From NCBI RefSeq assembly GCF_020387415.1, contig NZ_JAGWCB010000006.1:62001-126000 (forward strand): DNA of 64,000 nt. Reading direction: 5' to 3'. Positions 38,308-49,492 of this stretch are shown piece after piece. The number at the start of each line of letters is the position of its first letter. Within the stretch, counting starts at the first letter, position 1. The position numbers were made by a program, and so were the translations under genes. The notes under the pieces were generated by a model. The model saw only the letters and a list, made by a program, of their open reading frames with translations, ran no database searches and was not told the origin of the DNA. The DNA is from Ideonella benzenivorans. Its GTDB lineage: Bacteria > Pseudomonadota > Gammaproteobacteria > Burkholderiales > Burkholderiaceae_C.

Positions 38308-39695
38308 GCGGTCTGGCTCCGGGCGGCCATCATGGCCAGCGCGGCCGAGGCCATGCGCGAGGTCGGGGTGTCGGCCCGGCTGGTCAGCGCGATGGGCACC
38401 CGCGCGCCCAGCACCACGCCGCAGCTGGAGGCGCCCGCCAGGTACTCGAGCTGCTTGGCCAGCATGTTGCCGGCCTCCAGGTCGGGCACCATCAGGATGT
38501 CGGCCTGGCCGGCCACCGGCGAGACGATGCCCTTGATGCGGGCGGCGTCGGCCGAGATGGCGTTGTCGAAGGCCAGCGGGCCATCCAGCACCGCACCGGT
38601 GATCTGACCGCGGTCGGCCATCTTGCACAGCGCGGCCGCGTCAACGGTGGACGGGATGCGCGGGGACACGGTCTCCACCGCCGACAGCAGGGCCACCTTG
38701 GGCGCGGGCACGCCCAGCGCGTGGGCCAGGTCGATCACATTGCGCAGGATGTCGGCCTTGGCCGTCAGGTCGGGCGTGATGTTGAGCGCCGCATCGGTCA
38801 CCAGCAGCGGCTTGGCATAGGCCGGCACCTCGAAGCGGAAGACATGCGACATGCGGCGCTCGGTGCGCAGCCGGTGTTCGTTGACCACGGCCTCCATCAG
38901 CTCGTCGGTGTGCAGGCTGCCCTTCATCAGCATGGCCACCTTGCCCTCGGCGGCCAGGGCCACCGCCTGGGCCGCGCTGGCATGGCTGTGCGCGGTGTCC
39001 ACCAGCTCGATGCCGGCCAGCGACAGGCCCCCGGCCTCGGCCACCGCCGCCAGCCGGGCCCGCGGCCCCACCAGCACCGGCACGATCAGGCCATGCTCGG
39101 CCGCCTCCAGCGCACCGCGCAGCGAGCCGTCGTCGCAGGGGTGGACCACCGCGCAGCGCAGCGGTGGGGCGCCGGTCAGGCTGGCGATCCAGGCGTCCAG
39201 CCGCGCCTCGGGCTCGAACAGGTGCATCGTGGGCAGGTGGGCGCGCGGGCGCACCACCTTTTCCAGGGGGGCGCGCACCCCGGCCTCACCGGAGACGACG
39301 CGCTCGCCGGCCTGGTTGCTCACCTCGCAGTCCAGCACCACGTTGCGGTGGGCGTCTTCCTTGCTGCGCACCGTCACCTTCACCGTCAGCGTGTCGCCCA
39401 CCCGCACCGGGCGCTCGAACTTCAGGCTCTGCGACATGTAGATGGTGCCCGGGCCGGGGAACTCGGTGCCCAGCACGGTGGAGATCAGCGCGCCGGCGAA
39501 CATGCCGTGGACGATCACGCCGTGGAAGCGGGTGCCGTTTGCATAGGCCGGGTCCACATGGGCCGGGTTCACATCGCCCGAGACCAGTGCGAAGGCCTGG
39601 ATGTCGGCATTGGTCAGCGTGCGCTGCAGCGTGGCGCTCTGGCCGATGTGCAGCTCGTCATAGGTCACGTTCTCGATCAGATCACTCTCGCTCAT
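38304..39695 (-). CDS. Bifunctional enoyl-CoA hydratase (MaoC-like) / phosphate acetyltransferase
   Basis: 463 residues. The N-terminal MaoC hotdog domain (about 1-145) has the hydratase motif FALVSGDVNPAHVDPAYANG with catalytic Asp and His. The C-terminal PTA/PTB acyltransferase domain (about 150-463) ends with the usual SSCGVVLGARVPIALTSRAD. With AckA it can turn acyl-CoA into acyl-phosphate and ATP, while the hydratase domain could feed hydroxyacyl-CoA to PhaC. This fusion is known in proteobacteria. Confidence 0.93.
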   Translation of the reverse strand: MSESDLIENVTYDELHIGQSATLQRTLTNADIQAFALVSGDVNPAHVDPAYANGTRFHGVIVHGMFAGALISTVLGTEFPGPGTIYMSQSLKFERPVRVGDTLTVKVTVRSKEDAHRNVVLDCEVSNQAGERVVSGEAGVRAPLEKVVRPRAHLPTMHLFEPEARLDAWIASLTGAPPLRCAVVHPCDDGSLRGALEAAEHGLIVPVLVGPRARLAAVAEAGGLSLAGIELVDTAHSHASAAQAVALAAEGKVAMLMKGSLHTDELMEAVVNEHRLRTERRMSHVFRFEVPAYAKPLLVTDAALNITPDLTAKADILRNVIDLAHALGVPAPKVALLSAVETVSPRIPSTVDAAALCKMADRGQITGAVLDGPLAFDNAISADAARIKGIVSPVAGQADILMVPDLEAGNMLAKQLEYLAGASSCGVVLGARVPIALTSRADTPTSRMASAALAMMAARSQTA

Positions 39696-39740
39696 GGGGG
39701 AATTCCGGCTGAGGAAGGGAAACAGGGAACGACGCAGGGG

Positions 39741-40535
39741 TCAGCGTACCGCATGACCGCCCGCGTCCACGTAAAGGGTCTGGCCGGTCATGCCGGTGGC
39801 GTCGGGGCTGACCAGGAAGGCGACGCAGCGGCCGATCTCGTCGAGCGTGACCAGCCGGCGCAATGGGGCCGACTCCGCGCTGTGCGCCATCAGGGTGTCG
39901 AATTCGAGCAGGCCCGAGGCGGCCCGCGTCGGCACCGGCCCGGGCGAGACGGCGTGCACCCGCACGTTCTTCGGGCCCAGCTCCACCGCCATGTAGCGCA
40001 CCAGCGATTCCAGCGCCGCCTTCACCGGCCCCATCAGGCCATAGTTGGGCACCGCTTCATCGGCGCCGATGTAGCTCATCGTCACCAGTGCCCCGCCCGC
40101 GGGCAGGTGGGGCTCCATCAGATGGGCCATCTCGGCAAAGGAGTGGCAGGACACCCGGATGGCCAGGTTGAAGCCTTCGGCCGTGCTGTCCACCACCCGG
40201 CCATGCAGGTCGTCCTTGGGGGCCCAGGCGATCGAGTGGATGCCGAAATCCAGCCCGCCGAGCGCGCCGGCGGCGGCGTCGACTGCAGCGGCCAGTTCTC
40301 CGGGCTGTTCCACATCGCAGCGCAGCAGGGGCGCGCCGATCTGCGCGGCCAGTGGCGCCACGTGGGCCTCGGCCTTTTCGTTCAGGCAGGTCAGGGCCAG
40401 CCGGGCGCCGCGTTCGGCCAGCACCCGGGCGCAGCCCCAGGCGATGCTGTGCTCGTTGGCCACGCCCAGCACCAGGCCGCGCAGGCCCTCCAGCGTGCGG
40501 GGGGTGGGCGGCACTTCAGGGGACGACGCATCCAT
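39741..40535 (-). CDS. fabI: Enoyl-ACP reductase (FabI-type SDR)
   Basis: 264 residues. The FabI-type nucleotide segment (GLVLGVANEHSIAWGCARVLAERGA) and catalytic Tyr-x6-Lys (NYGLMGPVKAALES) identify an NADH-dependent enoyl reductase. AAGGAG lies 7 nt before the ATG. It is the first gene of the six-gene leftward cluster, 45 bp ahead of the MaoC-Pta fusion. It may be a second FabI specialised for this pathway rather than the housekeeping one. Confidence 0.9.
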   Translation of the reverse strand: MDASSPEVPPTPRTLEGLRGLVLGVANEHSIAWGCARVLAERGARLALTCLNEKAEAHVAPLAAQIGAPLLRCDVEQPGELAAAVDAAAGALGGLDFGIHSIAWAPKDDLHGRVVDSTAEGFNLAIRVSCHSFAEMAHLMEPHLPAGGALVTMSYIGADEAVPNYGLMGPVKAALESLVRYMAVELGPKNVRVHAVSPGPVPTRAASGLLEFDTLMAHSAESAPLRRLVTLDEIGRCVAFLVSPDATGMTGQTLYVDAGGHAVR

Positions 40536-40584
40536 CAAGGCACTCCTTGTCAAGGTCGGCCGGATCAGGGCCCGGAAACCCGTA

Positions 40585-40605
40585 GTTTGCTGCACTGCGG
40601 CAAAC
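40585..40605. promoter_or_regulatory. Inverted repeat GTTTGC-tGC-act-GCg-GCAAAC (PhaR-like)
   Basis: A 21-bp near-perfect palindrome 50-70 bp upstream of the fabI start. The TGC/GCA-rich symmetry resembles operators reported for PhaR, the repressor of PHA genes. phaC lies in the downstream operon. The match is from memory of the motif and should be taken as tentative. Confidence 0.4.
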
Positions 40606-40651
40606 CGCTTTGTGAACAAGGTGCTCAGCTTCGCATGCGGTCGGGATTGGA

Positions 40652-40665
40652 TTGATGCAAGTCAA
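40652..40665. promoter_or_regulatory. FNR/Anr-type box TTGATGCAAGTCAA
   Basis: One mismatch from TTGAT-N4-ATCAA, placed in the 224-bp region between the leftward fabI operon and the rightward 665-aa gene. An FNR-type regulator gene lies at 44384-45127 with a recognition helix suited to TTGAT. It could serve either or both directions. Confidence 0.55.
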
Positions 40666-40677
40666 GCTGCTCCCAGC

Positions 40678-40696
40678 AGGCCCTCCGGGAGGGCCT
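40678..40696. other. GC-rich hairpin in the leader of the 665-aa gene
   Basis: AGGCCCTCC-G-GGAGGGCCT forms a strong stem about 64 bp before the ATG at 40760. It is followed by CTTG, not a T-tract, so it may be an attenuator-like or mRNA-stabilising stem rather than a terminator. Confidence 0.4.
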
Positions 40697-40759
40697 CTTG
40701 TCACGGCTGCGTCACGCCGGCCCCCAAGACTCGCTGCGGCCAACTGCTGGAGCCCCACC

Positions 40760-42757
40760 ATGAACAAGGACGATGCGGTGAGCAGCCTGGGCGCCTCGGC
40801 GCCGGGCTGGTCCTCGCTGCTGCAGCCGGCGCGCCTGCGCGCCGCGCTGTCCGCCAACGACCGCCTGAAGCTCTTTCTGAGCGTGCTGCAGGCCGCGGCC
40901 GCCCATGCGCAGGCGCCCCACCAGGCCCCGCTGGATCTGGCGCGCGAGATCGCCGCCGCCGGCATCGGGGTGCGCGAGGAGGCCGACTGGTTGCACGATC
41001 TGCCGGCCACCGCCGCGCTGGAGGGCGACGCCATCCGGCTGCCGGAGCTGCCGCGTCTGGCCGGCCACCTGCTGGAAGACCTGGGCGTGATGGCCCGGCC
41101 GCTGCTGGCCCTGCCCGACACCGACCCGGCCTTCGTCGAGCGGGTGACCGGCTGGCAGGGCCGGCTGCGCGGCATGGACGGCTCGCGGCTGGATGCGCAG
41201 ACGCTGCGCGACCTGACCAGCGGCCAGCCCGAGGCCGGCGGCAGCCTGCACCGGCTGGTGATGGACCTGCACAAGGCGCTCAACCACCTGGCCGCGCGCC
41301 TGGCCAGCGACAACGTGGCCGGCGCCCATGCCTGGGACCTGGCCGCCGACGGCAGCGATCGGCCGCGGGTCGAGGCCTTCATGCGCGGGCTGGAACGCAC
41401 CCGGGCGCTGAAGGGCGAGCACCCCGGCCTGGACACGGCCGCCACCCGCGAGGGCCCCCGGCTGATGATCCAGAACGACATCGGCACCAACGACGCCCAT
41501 GTGCTGGTGCTGCAGGTGGACACCGGTGCCAGCGCGCCGACGATCACGCTGACCTATTCCGACCTGCACCGCCAGCGCTGCGCCTTCTTCCAGCGCCTGC
41601 TGGCCGAGGTGGGCGCGCAGTGGGGGCCGACGCAGAGCCGCCAGACCGCCGGCCTGAACGCGGGCGAGGCCTACCACGTGGCCACGGCCCGCTTCAGCCC
41701 GGCCGACGAGGCGGCGCTGCAGCAGCAGCTCGAAGGCATTGGTGAGCGCATCGTCTTTCTGATCGACTGGAACCGCGCCCGCAAGCGCCTGTTGCCTTTC
41801 GTCGACAAGGCCGCGGCGGTGGCGGTGCTCGACGCCACCGCGCGCCAGCGCGTCGGCCACCTGGCCTGGCTCTCGCTGGGCGGCGAGCGCCTGGTCTGGA
41901 ACGCGATGGCGGCCCAGGGCCCCAGCGCCTTCCGGCTGGGCGACCGGCTCGACGAGGTGATGGGTGAGGACGCCGCGGCCGCCTTCCTGGTGGAGACGCT
42001 GGCGCTGGCCGACCGCGCCCGCCGCGAGGCCGAGCCCCCCGCGCTGCTGGCCGACCAGGTGCGGGCCCTGCTGACGCAGCGCCTGCAGGGGCGCCACGGC
42101 GGTTTCGACGCGCTGCAGGAGCACGCCGGTCTGTGTCATGCCATGGCCCAGGGCCTGCGCGACGCGCTGGCCCACGGGCACGACCGCGACCCCGAGGCGG
42201 CCGCTCACCTGGCGGCCCGAGCCAAGACCTGGGAACGCCAGGCCGACCACCTGGTGATGCGCGCCCGCGGCCAGGCCGAGCGCTACCCGCAGTGGCAGCC
42301 GCTGCTGCGCCTTCTGGAGCGCAGCGACGACGTGGCCGATGCGTTGGAGGAGGCCTGCTTCGTGCTGAGCCTGCGCGCCGACCAGGCCCCCGGCGGCCAC
42401 GCCCCGGTGCGCGAAGCCCTGCTGGCGCTGGCCGAGTGCGTGCTGGGGGCGGTGCAGGACCACATCAAGGCGCTGGCCGTGGCCCGCACCCTGGGCGAGC
42501 GCAGTGAGGCCGCCGACCGCGACGAGTTCCTGGCCGCCTCCTGGCGGGTGCTGCAGGCCGAACGCCACGCCGACGAGCTGCTGCGCAGCGCGCGCCGGGC
42601 CCTGGCCCAGGCCGCCCGGGCCGACCACGACCCGGTGGCGATGACGCTGGGCAACGAGCTGGCCGCCGCGCTGGAGCTGGCCAGCGACGCGCTGCTCTCG
42701 CTGGGCTATGGCCTGCGCGAGCGGGTCTTCCTGCGGCTCGACGCCGGCACCGCCTGA
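40760..42757 (+). CDS. Unknown protein with PhoU/DUF47-like C-terminal helical domain
   Basis: 665 residues, apparently cytoplasmic. The first about 230 residues are Ala/Leu-rich and helical. Residues about 235-420 form a mixed domain (RLMIQNDIGTNDAHVLVLQV, TITLTYSDLHRQRCAFFQRL, IVFLIDWNRARKRLLPFVDK) that I do not recognise. Residues about 475-660 are helical with repeated E-x3-D motifs (WERQAD, AERHAD, ELASD) as in PhoU-type metal-binding proteins. The next gene, 20 bp downstream, encodes a barrel-less pyruvate-phosphate-dikinase-like protein, so the pair probably works together. Function unknown; phosphate or phosphoryl-transfer control is a guess. Confidence 0.85.
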   Translation: MNKDDAVSSLGASAPGWSSLLQPARLRAALSANDRLKLFLSVLQAAAAHAQAPHQAPLDLAREIAAAGIGVREEADWLHDLPATAALEGDAIRLPELPRLAGHLLEDLGVMARPLLALPDTDPAFVERVTGWQGRLRGMDGSRLDAQTLRDLTSGQPEAGGSLHRLVMDLHKALNHLAARLASDNVAGAHAWDLAADGSDRPRVEAFMRGLERTRALKGEHPGLDTAATREGPRLMIQNDIGTNDAHVLVLQVDTGASAPTITLTYSDLHRQRCAFFQRLLAEVGAQWGPTQSRQTAGLNAGEAYHVATARFSPADEAALQQQLEGIGERIVFLIDWNRARKRLLPFVDKAAAVAVLDATARQRVGHLAWLSLGGERLVWNAMAAQGPSAFRLGDRLDEVMGEDAAAAFLVETLALADRARREAEPPALLADQVRALLTQRLQGRHGGFDALQEHAGLCHAMAQGLRDALAHGHDRDPEAAAHLAARAKTWERQADHLVMRARGQAERYPQWQPLLRLLERSDDVADALEEACFVLSLRADQAPGGHAPVREALLALAECVLGAVQDHIKALAVARTLGERSEAADRDEFLAASWRVLQAERHADELLRSARRALAQAARADHDPVAMTLGNELAAALELASDALLSLGYGLRERVFLRLDAGTA

Positions 42758-42777
42758 ACCCTTCCCGCTGTCTGACC

Positions 42778-44379
42778 ATGCCCAACTTCGACCCCCACGC
42801 GCCCTGGCTGATCGGCTGCGGCGACGCGCCGGCCAGCCCGCTGCCCGGCCCCGAACAATTGGGCTTCAAGGCCTACAACCTGGCCCGCATGGCTGCGCTG
42901 GGCCTGCCGGTGCCGCCGGCCTTCGTGCTGGGCACCGCCTGGTGCGCGGCCGCCCAACCGCCCGGTCCCGCCGTCTGGCAGCCGGCACTGGCCGCGCTGG
43001 AGCAGGCCAGCGGCGCCCGCTTTGGCGATGCGCGCCGGCCGCTGCTGCTGTCGGTGCGCTCGGGCGCGCCGGTGTCCATGCCCGGCATGATGGAGACGCT
43101 GCTCAACATCGGCCTGTGCGATGCCACCGTGCCCGGCCTGCTGCGCCTGACCGGCAACCCGCGCCTGGTGTGGGACGCCTACCGGCGCCTGGTGGCTGGT
43201 TACGGCGAGATCGTGCTGGGCGTGCCGGCGGCCGTGTTCGAGGCCGATCTGCGGGCCCTGGCCGGCGGTCGCGACGAGCGTGACCTGGACTTCGCCGAGC
43301 TGCGCACCCTGACCCAGACCCACCTGGGCAGCGTGCGGCGCGTGGCCGGGCAGCCGTTTCCGCAGGAGCCGCAGGCCCAGCTGCAGGCCGCCATCGGCGC
43401 GGTGCTGGCCAGCTGGCGGGCGCCCAAGGCCGTGGACTACCGCCGCCTGAAGGAACTGCCCGACACGCTGGGCACCGCGGTGACGGTACAGCGCATGGTG
43501 TTCGGCAACGCGGGCGGCACCTCCGGCGCGGGCGTGGGCTTCACCCGCCACCCCAGCACCGGCGAACCTCAGCCCTGGGTGGACTTTCTGTTCAACGCGC
43601 AGGGCGAGGACGTGGTCTCCGGCCGGCGCAGCGCCCGTGGCCATGAGCAGCTGGCGGCGGTCGCGCCGCAGGTGTGGGATGCGCTGTGCCGCGCCACCCG
43701 GCAGGTGGAGCGCGCGCTGGGGGACATGCAGGACTTCGAGTTCACGGTCGAGAACGGCCGGCTCTGGCTGCTGCAGACGCGCGACGGCAAGCGCACCGCC
43801 CAGGCGCGGGCCCGCATCGCGCTGGACCTGTGCGACGAAGGCGTGATCGACACCGCCGAGGCGCTGCGCCGCACCGACGGCCTGGACGAGGCCGCGCTGA
43901 CCCTGGCACGGGTGGTGGGCGACGATGGCAGCGCCCCACTGGCCGAGGCCGTGAGCGCCGCGCACGGCGTGGCGGTGGGCCGGGTGGTGCTGGACGAGGC
44001 GGCCGCACACCGGCTGGCCGCCGATGGCGCCGCGGTGGTGCTGGTGCGCCAGGACGCCGAGACCTCCGACATCGTGGCGCTGGAGCAGGCTGCCGGCCTG
44101 CTGACCGAGCGCGGCGCGCGCACCTCGCATGCGGCGGTGGTGGCACGCCAGCTGGGCAAGGTCTGCCTGGTGGGCTGCAGCACGCTGCACATCGACCTGC
44201 CCCGGCGCCAGCTGCGCTTTGCCACGCCCCAGGGCGAGGTGGTGCTGGCCGAGGGCGACCTGCTGACGCTGGACGGCCACCGCGGCTGCATTCTGCGGGG
44301 CGCGGCCCGCACCGAGCAGGAGGTGCCGGTGGCGTTGCTGGCGCGGTTGGCGGCCCTGCGGGGCGGCGTGGGCCGCTGA
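42778..44379 (+). CDS. Pyruvate phosphate dikinase-like protein lacking the PEP/pyruvate barrel
   Basis: 533 residues against about 880 for PpdK. The ATP-grasp part is present (GFKAYNLARMAALGLPVPPAF, RSGAPVSMPGMMETLLNIGL, GNAGGTSGAGVGFTRHPSTG). The swivelling phosphohistidine domain is also present (LTERGARTSHAAVVARQLGK, His451). The C-terminal TIM barrel that binds PEP/pyruvate is absent. The protein could pyrophosphorylate its own histidine but needs another acceptor, perhaps the 665-residue neighbour. It is not a broken fragment by appearance: it has a clean end and coding bias throughout. Confidence 0.9.
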   Translation: MPNFDPHAPWLIGCGDAPASPLPGPEQLGFKAYNLARMAALGLPVPPAFVLGTAWCAAAQPPGPAVWQPALAALEQASGARFGDARRPLLLSVRSGAPVSMPGMMETLLNIGLCDATVPGLLRLTGNPRLVWDAYRRLVAGYGEIVLGVPAAVFEADLRALAGGRDERDLDFAELRTLTQTHLGSVRRVAGQPFPQEPQAQLQAAIGAVLASWRAPKAVDYRRLKELPDTLGTAVTVQRMVFGNAGGTSGAGVGFTRHPSTGEPQPWVDFLFNAQGEDVVSGRRSARGHEQLAAVAPQVWDALCRATRQVERALGDMQDFEFTVENGRLWLLQTRDGKRTAQARARIALDLCDEGVIDTAEALRRTDGLDEAALTLARVVGDDGSAPLAEAVSAAHGVAVGRVVLDEAAAHRLAADGAAVVLVRQDAETSDIVALEQAAGLLTERGARTSHAAVVARQLGKVCLVGCSTLHIDLPRRQLRFATPQGEVVLAEGDLLTLDGHRGCILRGAARTEQEVPVALLARLAALRGGVGR

Positions 44380-44383
44380 AGGC

Positions 44384-45127
44384 TCAGGCCTCGTCCTGCG
44401 CGCTGTCGCGCAGGGCCTGCAGCAGCGCGTCCATGTGCAGCGTGGCGCTGCGCTGGCTGTGGGCGGTCAGCACGCCCTCGCGCTTGAGCTGGGAGATCAG
44501 CCGGCTGGCGGTTTCCACCGTCATGTCCAGCATGGCGCTCATTTCCTGGCGGGCCGGCAGCCAGACGGGCTCGCCGTCGTGTTCGGCGAATTCGCTCAGC
44601 TTGAGCAGCAGGCGCAGCACACGGCGCCGGGCCGGGCCGGTGCACAGCTCGGTCAGCCACTCGTCGGCATCGTCGAGCGCGCGCTGCCAGCGCTTCATCA
44701 TGTCGCGCATCAGCGCGGGCTGGTCGTTGGCCAGTTCGTCGAGCAGGCTGCGCGGCAGGCAGCAGACCTGCACCTCGGTGCAGGCCACCGCGTCGGCCGC
44801 GTAGCTCTGACCCAGCATGGCCTCCATGCCGATGGTGTCGCTGCGCCCGGCCAGGCGCAGGATGCGGCGTTCGCCGCGCTCGTTGGTGCGTTCCAGCCGG
44901 ACCACGCCCGCGCGCACGGTGTAGGCGGCCAGGCCGGCCTCCTGCATGCGGTAGAGCGATTCGCCCGGGGCCAGCCGCAACTCGGCGATGTGGCCGTGGA
45001 TGCGTTCCAGCGCGGCCTCGTCCAGTGCGCCAAACAGCGCGAAGCGACGCACCCGGCATTCGGCGCAGACGCGCGCCTGCGGGTTGTAGTACGCCGGTTG
45101 GAGAGGAAGGACGTCGGGCAGGCTCAC
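44384..45127 (-). CDS. Crp/Fnr family transcriptional regulator (FNR-type)
   Basis: 247 residues with a cyclic-nucleotide-binding-fold sensor and C-terminal HTH whose recognition helix reads TVETASRLISQLKREG, like FNR (E-x2-SR, TTGAT-reading). The N-terminal cysteines C21-x2-C24 are present and VCC at 122-123 aligns with FNR C122. The cysteine expected six residues after C24 is Ala30. Cluster ligation is thus incomplete or uses another residue. The GTG start is preceded by GAGGTG partly buried in a hairpin (45136-45155). It converges on the dikinase-like gene with 4 bp between stops. Confidence 0.92.
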   Translation of the reverse strand: MSLPDVLPLQPAYYNPQARVCAECRVRRFALFGALDEAALERIHGHIAELRLAPGESLYRMQEAGLAAYTVRAGVVRLERTNERGERRILRLAGRSDTIGMEAMLGQSYAADAVACTEVQVCCLPRSLLDELANDQPALMRDMMKRWQRALDDADEWLTELCTGPARRRVLRLLLKLSEFAEHDGEPVWLPARQEMSAMLDMTVETASRLISQLKREGVLTAHSQRSATLHMDALLQALRDSAQDEA

Positions 45128-45135
45128 GGGAACAC

Positions 45136-45155
45136 CTCGGGGCTCAGGCCCCGAG
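45136..45155 (-). other. Hairpin overlapping the RBS of the FNR-type gene
   Basis: CTCGGGG/CCCCGAG arms with a 6-nt loop end just before GTGTTCCC-GTG. The Shine-Dalgarno-like GAGGTG is partly in the 3' arm, which could limit translation. Seen in sequence; effect inferred. Confidence 0.4.
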
Positions 45156-45171
45156 TATGCCCCGGGGCGCC

Positions 45172-45330
45172 TCAGCGCTTCTGGTCGGCCTTCTGCAGGC
45201 GGGCGTGGCTGCGGGCGTTGCCCAGCGCGGCCATCCAGAAGGGTTCGGACTTGTGGGCCTTGTCGGCCAGCGGTTCAAAGCTGTCCTGGCGACGGGCAGG
45301 GGATTTCGGCGGCTGAGCGGATTTCTGCAT
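45172..45330 (-). CDS. Small hypothetical protein
   Basis: 52 residues, basic and hydrophilic (MQKSAQPPKSPARRQDSFEP ... FWMAALGNARSHARLQKADQ). Codon use looks coding (GC-rich third positions). The ATG has no strong RBS. It lies in the 453-bp gap between the FNR-type gene and uvrA; apart from this ORF I see only a possible -10 (TATGAT, 45553-45558) for uvrA. It may be spurious. Confidence 0.4.
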   Translation of the reverse strand: MQKSAQPPKSPARRQDSFEPLADKAHKSEPFWMAALGNARSHARLQKADQKR

Positions 45331-45580
45331 GGCGGTCGGTGGGAGTGGTCGCCGGTTCTCTGGTTGGAACCGGTCATGGCTGTCAAACGCGGCAGGGGGC
45401 CGTCAGGATGACACAGGGGTGGGGCGGATCGCAACATCTGCTCACACCCCGCGCTGAAGGTTGGTGCTCACTTTCATCGCCAAGGCGACAGTTCCGTCCG
45501 CCCTCCGGGCGTGTCCGGGGGGTGTGGCCTGCGTTGCCACCCCTGGCTGAGTATGATGGCGGGTTGCCTCAGGACCGCCC

Positions 45581-48526
<2,946 letters not shown>

Positions 48527-48566
48527 TTCCGTCGATCATCAGGGCCCGCACCCAGGAGGCACCCCG

Positions 48567-49406
48567 ATGAACGACGATGACACGCTGGTCGTCTGGCTGG
48601 CAAAGGCCTGGGACAGCCATGACCAGGATCCCGCAGCCCTGGCCGATGCCCTGCGGCTGCCGGACAGTGCCGATGGGGCGGAGCTGGTGCGGCTGGCCCG
48701 GCATGTGATGCTGGCCCACCTGGCCGATGGCGAGCGCCTGCAAGCCTTCATTGAAGCCCTTCCCGATCATGCCGGCTTGCAGGACGCGCGGGAGCGAGCC
48801 GGCTGGGCCCTGGCCACCTGGCAGGAGCGGACACCGGCCCTGGCCCTGGCCCTGGCCGACGAGGTGGCCTGGCCGCTGCTGGGCGAGGTGTTGCAGGCCC
48901 GCTGTCGTGCCGGCCGGGCCGGCGAGGTGCTGGCGCTGCTGACCGCCCAGGAGGCGCAGGCCTGCGACCACCCGGCACCTGCCGCACGGCGCGCCTTTGC
49001 GGCCAACTGCAACAACACGGCCCTGGCGCTGCGTCTGGGGCCCCGAGGCGATGCGCAACGCGATGCCGTGATGATCGCCCTGGCACGGCGTGCCTGGCAG
49101 ACCGCCGGCGGCTGGCTGGAGGTGGAGCGGGCGGACTACCAACTGGCCTTGTGCCATGCGGCGGCGGGGCAGGGGGAGGCGGCGCAGCGCCATGCCCGGG
49201 CCTGTCTGGACGCCTGTGTGGCCCATGGGGCCGATGCGATGGAGCGCTTTTTCGCGCACGAGTGCGCGGTGCATGCCGCGCGCAGCGCCGGGCGGCCGGC
49301 CGAGCTGGTGACCCATCGCCAGGCCATGCAGGCGCTGCTGCCGCAGATTGATGAGCCGTCAACGCAGGCCTGGTGCGCCGAGGTCCTGGCCGGTCTGCCA
49401 TCCTGA
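48567..49406 (+). CDS. Hypothetical protein with TPR-like helical repeats
   Basis: 279 residues, Ala/Leu-rich, no signal peptide or membrane helix. Helical pairs such as YQLALCHAAAGQGEAAQRHARACLDACVAHG look like tetratricopeptide units. It starts 40 bp after uvrA with an AGGAGG-like RBS. No specific family or function recognised. Confidence 0.8.
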   Translation: MNDDDTLVVWLAKAWDSHDQDPAALADALRLPDSADGAELVRLARHVMLAHLADGERLQAFIEALPDHAGLQDARERAGWALATWQERTPALALALADEVAWPLLGEVLQARCRAGRAGEVLALLTAQEAQACDHPAPAARRAFAANCNNTALALRLGPRGDAQRDAVMIALARRAWQTAGGWLEVERADYQLALCHAAAGQGEAAQRHARACLDACVAHGADAMERFFAHECAVHAARSAGRPAELVTHRQAMQALLPQIDEPSTQAWCAEVLAGLPS

Positions 49407-49431
49407 ACCCGCGTCCGCTTCGGGCATGAAA

Positions 49432-49455
49432 AAAGCCGGCCCATGGGCCGGCTTT
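49432..49455. terminator. Rho-independent terminator of the SWIB gene
   Basis: AAAGCCGGCCCA/TGGGCCGGCTTT is a perfect 24-bp palindrome. On the reverse strand it is followed by six Ts, so it terminates the leftward SWIB/histone-like gene. On the forward strand the T-run is only three, giving weaker termination for the upstream hypothetical gene. Confidence 0.8.
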
Positions 49456-49492
49456 GGCGTGTTGCCAGCGGGCCGGGTGGCCCGCCGTGGCA

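Noticed and set aside
40712..42628. 638-codon reverse open frame
   Set aside because: It is antisense to the 665-aa protein, with Gln/His/Arg-rich composition and no recognisable domain.
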